Below the pieces are notes generated by a model. That model saw only the letters and a list, made by a program, of their open reading frames with translations, was not told the origin of the DNA and ran no database searches. A DNA stretch of 33,330 nucleotides from JBNJEA01 sp051745395 (lineage in GTDB: Bacteria > Desulfobacterota > Desulfobacteria > Desulfobacterales > Desulfosalsimonadaceae). The stretch covers positions 1-33,330 of the forward strand of contig JBNJEA010000017.1 of NCBI GenBank assembly GCA_051745395.1, in the 5' to 3' direction. The first letter of the stretch is position 1, and each line of letters opens with the position of its first letter. Positions 29,962 to 33,330 of the stretch are shown one piece after another. A program made the position numbers and the translations under genes.

Positions 29962-31803
29962 TTACGGCTTCGGTGGGTCCTGCCGGGCGGCCTTTTTGAA
30001 TTTTTCCAGCTGGTCGCGGTAGTAGGCGTGTTTGTCCGTAGCCCCGGCCAGGGCTTTTTTGGCGACGGAAACAGCTTTTTCGTAGCGGCCGTTGACATAG
30101 TAGCTTTCGGCCAGGGTGTCTAAGATATGGGATTGGCGGGAAATTTCCGCGGCTTTTTGGGCAAGGGCCAGGGCCTTTTCCGGCCGGTAAAACGGTTTTT
30201 CCTCGGCGGTGGCAAACAGCCAGGCCAGGTTGTTTAAGGCCCGTGGGCTTTGTGGATTCAAGGAAAGCGCGGACTGGTAGGCCGAGATGGCATCGGCGTG
30301 TTTGCGGCTGCTTTGATACAGGTCGCCGAGCATCAAATAAAGTTCCGGGTTGTCCGGTTCCTGCTCGATCTGCTGCTTGACCAGTTTGGCAAACACCCCC
30401 GTGGAAAGGGTCTGGCCGGCCGTGCCGAAGTGGAGGTTATAGCCGCCCCACGCGATGATGCCGATGGCCAGTAAGTACACGGCGATGCTGTAGCGGATTT
30501 TCCGGTGATGCCGGGCAATCCATTCCGGGTTGGATTCGCATCGGTTGAGATAGTCCACCCGCTGGCTGATGCTGAAATGGTGCCAGTTCGGTTTGTCCGG
30601 GGATTGACCGCTGGTATCTGCGATTTTTTTCAAAGTCGATATCAGCGGCCGGGCGGAATCGAGCAGGCTGTAGACATAGATGTCGGCCTGCCGTTCGAAA
30701 TTGCGCATGAAGTACCCGAAAATATATCGGAAATAAACGAAAAACATCGCAATCATCGCCAGGCTGAATACCACGGAGACAGTGGAAGACTGTCCCGGTC
30801 CGCCGCCGCCGATCCAGCCGAATGCCGCTTCGCTGTATAAAAGGCCGTAAATGATGACATCCAGCATGGAAAAGGCGATTACCAGGTAGCCCACAAAAAA
30901 GAAAAGATAAAATACCAGGTGCTTTTGCTTGACATGGCCGATTTCATGGGCGATGACCGCATCGATTTCAACGGGGTCGAGGTAACGCAGCAGAGCGGGG
31001 GTCACCAGGATATAGCGGAAGCGCCGGACCAGCCCCATCACGCCGGCGGTCATCATCTTGCCCCCGAAAAGCGGCCAGAGCATGATCTCTTTATAGTCCA
31101 GACCGGCTTTTTTGCAGATATTTTCAATCCGAATCCGGTCGTAGCCTTCCTGCAGCGGCCGGCAGCCCCAGAACCGCTGGATCAGGGCCGGCCCGACAAC
31201 GGCGATGATCATCAGGAAAAACAGGAAGTAAAGGATCTGTCCCTCGGTGGACATGAGAAAGGCCGCCGGGGCCTCATAGGGCAGGGCGGTGATCAGATCG
31301 GCGAGAAGGGACAGGCAGAACCAGGGCAGCAACACCGGCACGGAAAACGAAATGTTGGAAAACACATAGCGCCACCGGGAAATGCCCGTTCGGTAGAGCT
31401 TTTCCTGGATCGTGTACGAACAGGCCCAGACCGCGGAGAGATAAAGGACAAAAAGGCTCAGAAACAGCAGCGCTTCCAGGGTGGGCATCAGGTTGAAAAT
31501 ATAGACGTCGTTGAAGTAACCGCCCAGATCGAGCCCGTAGACATCAATGGCGAATATGACGATGGCCATGATCGACTGGCGGGTGACGATGGTGTTGTAT
31601 TCCCGGTCGATGCGCTGATAATCGTCTCGTTCGATCCGGTCTTTCAGGCGATTAAACAGCAGCCAGGTCATCCCGACAAACAAAGCGGCTATGCCGAGAA
31701 AGAAAAAAAACGCCTGAAAAATCGGCAGCCGGGGTGCTGCCGTGGGCTGGTAGGTGGTATAGATCAGAAGGGCGACAATGAAATATAGAAAATTGCCAAA
31801 CAT
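29962..31803 (-). CDS. Membrane M48 metallopeptidase with C-terminal TPR repeats
   Basis: A 613-residue inner-membrane protease. About six membrane segments lie before the catalytic domain. The zinc motif VIAHEIGHVKQKH (HEIGH near residues 284-288) is followed by more membrane segments, and FERQADIYVYSLL supplies the third ligand Glu near residue 370, as in Ste24/HtpX-type M48 enzymes. A further membrane segment near 450 leads to tetratricopeptide repeats (about 480-600, for example LYLMLGDLYQSSRKHADAISAYQSAL and ALNNLAWLFATAEE). The topology should place the TPRs on one face of the membrane as a substrate-recruiting module. It starts 6 nt after queH. Targets are unknown; membrane or lipoprotein quality control is plausible. 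Confidence 0.92.
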   Translation of the reverse strand: MFGNFLYFIVALLIYTTYQPTAAPRLPIFQAFFFFLGIAALFVGMTWLLFNRLKDRIERDDYQRIDREYNTIVTRQSIMAIVIFAIDVYGLDLGGYFNDVYIFNLMPTLEALLFLSLFVLYLSAVWACSYTIQEKLYRTGISRWRYVFSNISFSVPVLLPWFCLSLLADLITALPYEAPAAFLMSTEGQILYFLFFLMIIAVVGPALIQRFWGCRPLQEGYDRIRIENICKKAGLDYKEIMLWPLFGGKMMTAGVMGLVRRFRYILVTPALLRYLDPVEIDAVIAHEIGHVKQKHLVFYLFFFVGYLVIAFSMLDVIIYGLLYSEAAFGWIGGGGPGQSSTVSVVFSLAMIAMFFVYFRYIFGYFMRNFERQADIYVYSLLDSARPLISTLKKIADTSGQSPDKPNWHHFSISQRVDYLNRCESNPEWIARHHRKIRYSIAVYLLAIGIIAWGGYNLHFGTAGQTLSTGVFAKLVKQQIEQEPDNPELYLMLGDLYQSSRKHADAISAYQSALSLNPQSPRALNNLAWLFATAEEKPFYRPEKALALAQKAAEISRQSHILDTLAESYYVNGRYEKAVSVAKKALAGATDKHAYYRDQLEKFKKAARQDPPKP

Positions 31804-31809
31804 TGGTTT

Positions 31810-32358
31810 CTATCCGGCCGTCTGGTTTGATGAGGGGTAAAAGCGCGCCTTTTCGCTGTAGATGCAGCCGCAGTATTGCTGGCGATACATGCCCATCTGC
31901 TTGGATTTTTCGATGCCGGTTTTCCACCCGGTCCGGAAATCGACGTAGTAAAACGGCACGCCCACTTCCTTTCCCACCGATTCGCCGATTTCAGCGACTA
32001 ATGAATGATTCTGGAATTTGCTGTACAGCAGCGTGGAGGTGAAGTATTGGAATTTTCCGCTTTTTGCCAGCTTTGCCGTGGAATAGAGCCGGTCATAATA
32101 GCAGATCCGGCACCGGTTTTGCTCCCGAAACGCCATTTTTCGTAAAAACCCTTCCAGGTCGTATTCCTGCTGGTATATCATTTTTAGCCCGGTCTTTTCG
32201 GCATAGGATTTGACTGTGTTTTCGCGCTGCATGCACTCGGTATAGGGATGGATGTTGTGGCGGTAGAAGAAACCCATGACCATGAAATTTTCCTCGGCAA
32301 GGGTTTTTACCGGATAAATGGCACACGGGGCGCAGCAGATATGGAGAAGAATTTTCAT
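31810..32358 (-). CDS. queH: Epoxyqueuosine reductase QueH
   Basis: Carries out the last step of queuosine tRNA modification, reducing epoxyqueuosine to queuosine. QueH is the cobalamin-independent alternative to QueG. The 182 residues begin MKILLHICCAPC, with adjacent Cys8-Cys9 and Cys12. NRCRICYYDRL (Cys83, Cys86) and YCGCIYSE (Cys163, Cys165) follow, the cysteine set that binds the [4Fe-4S] and second metal in this family. Its ATG overlaps the yggS stop by ATGA. Presence of QueH suits an anaerobe. Confidence 0.95.
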   Translation of the reverse strand: MKILLHICCAPCAIYPVKTLAEENFMVMGFFYRHNIHPYTECMQRENTVKSYAEKTGLKMIYQQEYDLEGFLRKMAFREQNRCRICYYDRLYSTAKLAKSGKFQYFTSTLLYSKFQNHSLVAEIGESVGKEVGVPFYYVDFRTGWKTGIEKSKQMGMYRQQYCGCIYSEKARFYPSSNQTAG

Positions 32359-33047
32359 TGCCGTTTTCCAAAAATCGCCGAACCCACCCGGACCCGGGTG
32401 GCACCTTCTTCGATGGCGGTTTCAAAATCGCCGGTCATGCCCATGGAAAGCTCGTCCATGGCCACGCCGCCGATGTTTTCGGCTTCAATACGGTCTTTCA
32501 GGTGGGAAAGGGCCCGGAAAAAGGGCCGGGCCCCTTCGGGATCGTCGAAAAAGGGCGGCATGGTCATCAAGCCCCGGATGGAGACGTGGGCAAACGTTCT
32601 GATCCTCCGGACCAGTTCAACGGTGTCTGCCGCTGCAATGCCCGATTTGGTCGCCTCTTCGCTGATATTGACCTGGATTAAAACCGGCTGGATTTTGCCG
32701 ATCCGGGCTGCCTGCTTGTCGATTTCCCGGGCGAGATTGACCCGGTCGACCGAGTGGATCAGGTCGAAATATGAAACGGCGAACTTGGCCTTGTTGGACT
32801 GCAGGTGGCCGATAAAATGCCAGGCGACCCGGCGGCTTCCAAGGGCGTCGATTTTTTCCCGGGCCTCCTGGATATAATTTTCCCCCAGGCAATCAACGCC
32901 GGCGTCAATGGCTTCGCCCACCTTTTCGACGGGCACGGTTTTGCTCACGGCGACCAGGCCGATGGCATCCGGGGATCTCCCCGCGCGCGCGGCCGCGGCG
33001 CGGATGCGCCGGCGGACCGTTTCGATGTTATGTCGGATTGCGGTCAT
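32355..33047 (-). CDS. yggS: YggS/PROSC-family PLP homeostasis protein
   Basis: A single-domain, PLP-binding TIM-barrel protein without known catalysis that maintains vitamin B6 and amino-acid balance. The 230 residues contain LVAVSKTVPV with Lys36 for the PLP Schiff base, then CLGENYIQEAREK, WHFIGHLQSNKAK, IHSVDRVNLA, VLIQVNISEEATKSG, GLMTMPPF and the phosphate-binding ELSMGMTGDFETAIEEGATRVRVG region. The start at 33047 is preferred to 33071 because it gives the normal N-terminus and avoids overlapping maf by 20 nt. It begins 4 nt after the maf stop. Confidence 0.95.
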   Translation of the reverse strand: MTAIRHNIETVRRRIRAAAARAGRSPDAIGLVAVSKTVPVEKVGEAIDAGVDCLGENYIQEAREKIDALGSRRVAWHFIGHLQSNKAKFAVSYFDLIHSVDRVNLAREIDKQAARIGKIQPVLIQVNISEEATKSGIAAADTVELVRRIRTFAHVSIRGLMTMPPFFDDPEGARPFFRALSHLKDRIEAENIGGVAMDELSMGMTGDFETAIEEGATRVRVGSAIFGKRQ

Positions 33048-33051
33048 GGGA

Positions 33052-33330
33052 TTACCCGGCACCTGTTGCATCGTCGATTTGCTGTGGCCAATGATGGATT
33101 TGCCGGTCCACGACTTGTGCCGCCGTTAAATGATCGATGACTTCGCAGAGGGGCAGGCCCACCACGTTGGTATACGAACCGTTGATCTGCTTGACCATGA
33201 AAGCGCCTGTGCCTTGTATGGCATAGCCGCCGGCTTTGTCATAGGGTTCGGGGGTATTGATATACCAGGCGATTTCCGCGGCCCGCAAAGTTTTAAACCG
33301 CCTCCAGTTTGCTTGTAAGTGGCACCGAAA
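33052..33330 (-). CDS. maf: Maf-family nucleotide pyrophosphatase, C-terminal part (5' end outside window)
   Basis: The frame is open to the right edge; a TTG near 33288 is an internal Leu, not a start. The visible 92 residues contain AAEIAWYINTPEPYDKAGGYAIQG and INGSYTNVVGLPLCEV, the conserved C-terminal blocks of Maf house-cleaning nucleoside-triphosphate pyrophosphatases. DKAGGYAIQG holds catalytic-pocket residues. The N-terminal Rossmann-like half lies beyond the window. It is the first visible gene of the minus-strand operon maf-yggS-queH-M48. Confidence 0.92.
   Translation of the reverse strand, partial: FRCHLQANWRRFKTLRAAEIAWYINTPEPYDKAGGYAIQGTGAFMVKQINGSYTNVVGLPLCEVIDHLTAAQVVDRQIHHWPQQIDDATGAG

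Noticed and set aside
1..33330. CRISPR, insertion sequence, prophage or integrative element
   Set aside because: No regularly spaced repeats, transposase, integrase or terminal inverted repeats are seen; gene content is housekeeping.

Overview
The window looks like a chromosomal, mostly housekeeping stretch of a moderately GC-rich bacterium. It is probably an anaerobe of the Desulfobacterota (former Deltaproteobacteria, Desulfobacterales-like). This is inferred from gene content and protein style: a KorAB-type ferredoxin-dependent 2-oxoacid oxidoreductase, a two-gene SufC-SufB Fe-S system, a sigma-54 activator with PAS sensors, and a dnaG-rpoD-tRNA-NIF3-zinc-ribbon-rnpB arrangement. No 16S gene is present, so the taxonomy is not proven. 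I saw no insertion sequence, prophage, CRISPR array or attachment site.

Layout. 1-4.3 kb: the 3' end of a rhodanese-domain protein (probably CoA-disulfide reductase type), a terminator, then tpx, korA, korB and a universal stress protein, all plus strand. 4.3-9.7 kb: an SDR nucleotide-sugar-epimerase-like protein, copZ, a strong two-tier terminator, the Cu(I) ATPase gene copA, a DUF2892 membrane protein, a TIGR02757 protein and yhbY. 9.8-11.5 kb: tRNA-Ala(CGC) and hisB-hisA. 11.5-18 kb: the macromolecular-synthesis genes dnaG and rpoD, tRNA-Met(CAT), a NIF3 family protein, a coiled-coil zinc-ribbon protein and the RNase P RNA gene rnpB. 18-22 kb: sufC-sufB, a 440-residue protein ending in an HPr-like phosphocarrier domain, and ispD. 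22-25.2 kb: a nitroreductase, a PAS-PAS-AAA+-Fis sigma-54 activator, and a 303-nt gap holding a near-perfect -24/-12 promoter in front of an unrecognised 75-residue protein. 25.2-28.9 kb, minus strand: an MCE/Mla-type lipid transport operon (STAS-MlaE permease, MlaF ATPase, MlaD, auxiliary lipoprotein). 29-29.8 kb: an MBL-fold hydrolase on the plus strand. 29.9-33.3 kb, minus strand: maf (partial), yggS, queH and a membrane M48 peptidase fused to TPRs.

Most likely to be new: (i) the sigma-54 activator with its own neighbouring -24/-12 promoter, a GC-rich palindrome about 110 bp upstream, an IHF-consensus site, and the small protein it appears to control; (ii) the HPr-domain fusion protein, with the His15 and Ser46 positions of HPr preserved at the exact spacing, cotranscribed with Fe-S assembly and isoprenoid genes; (iii) a thiol peroxidase whose resolving cysteine is replaced by Asn and which carries a cysteine-containing C-terminal extension.
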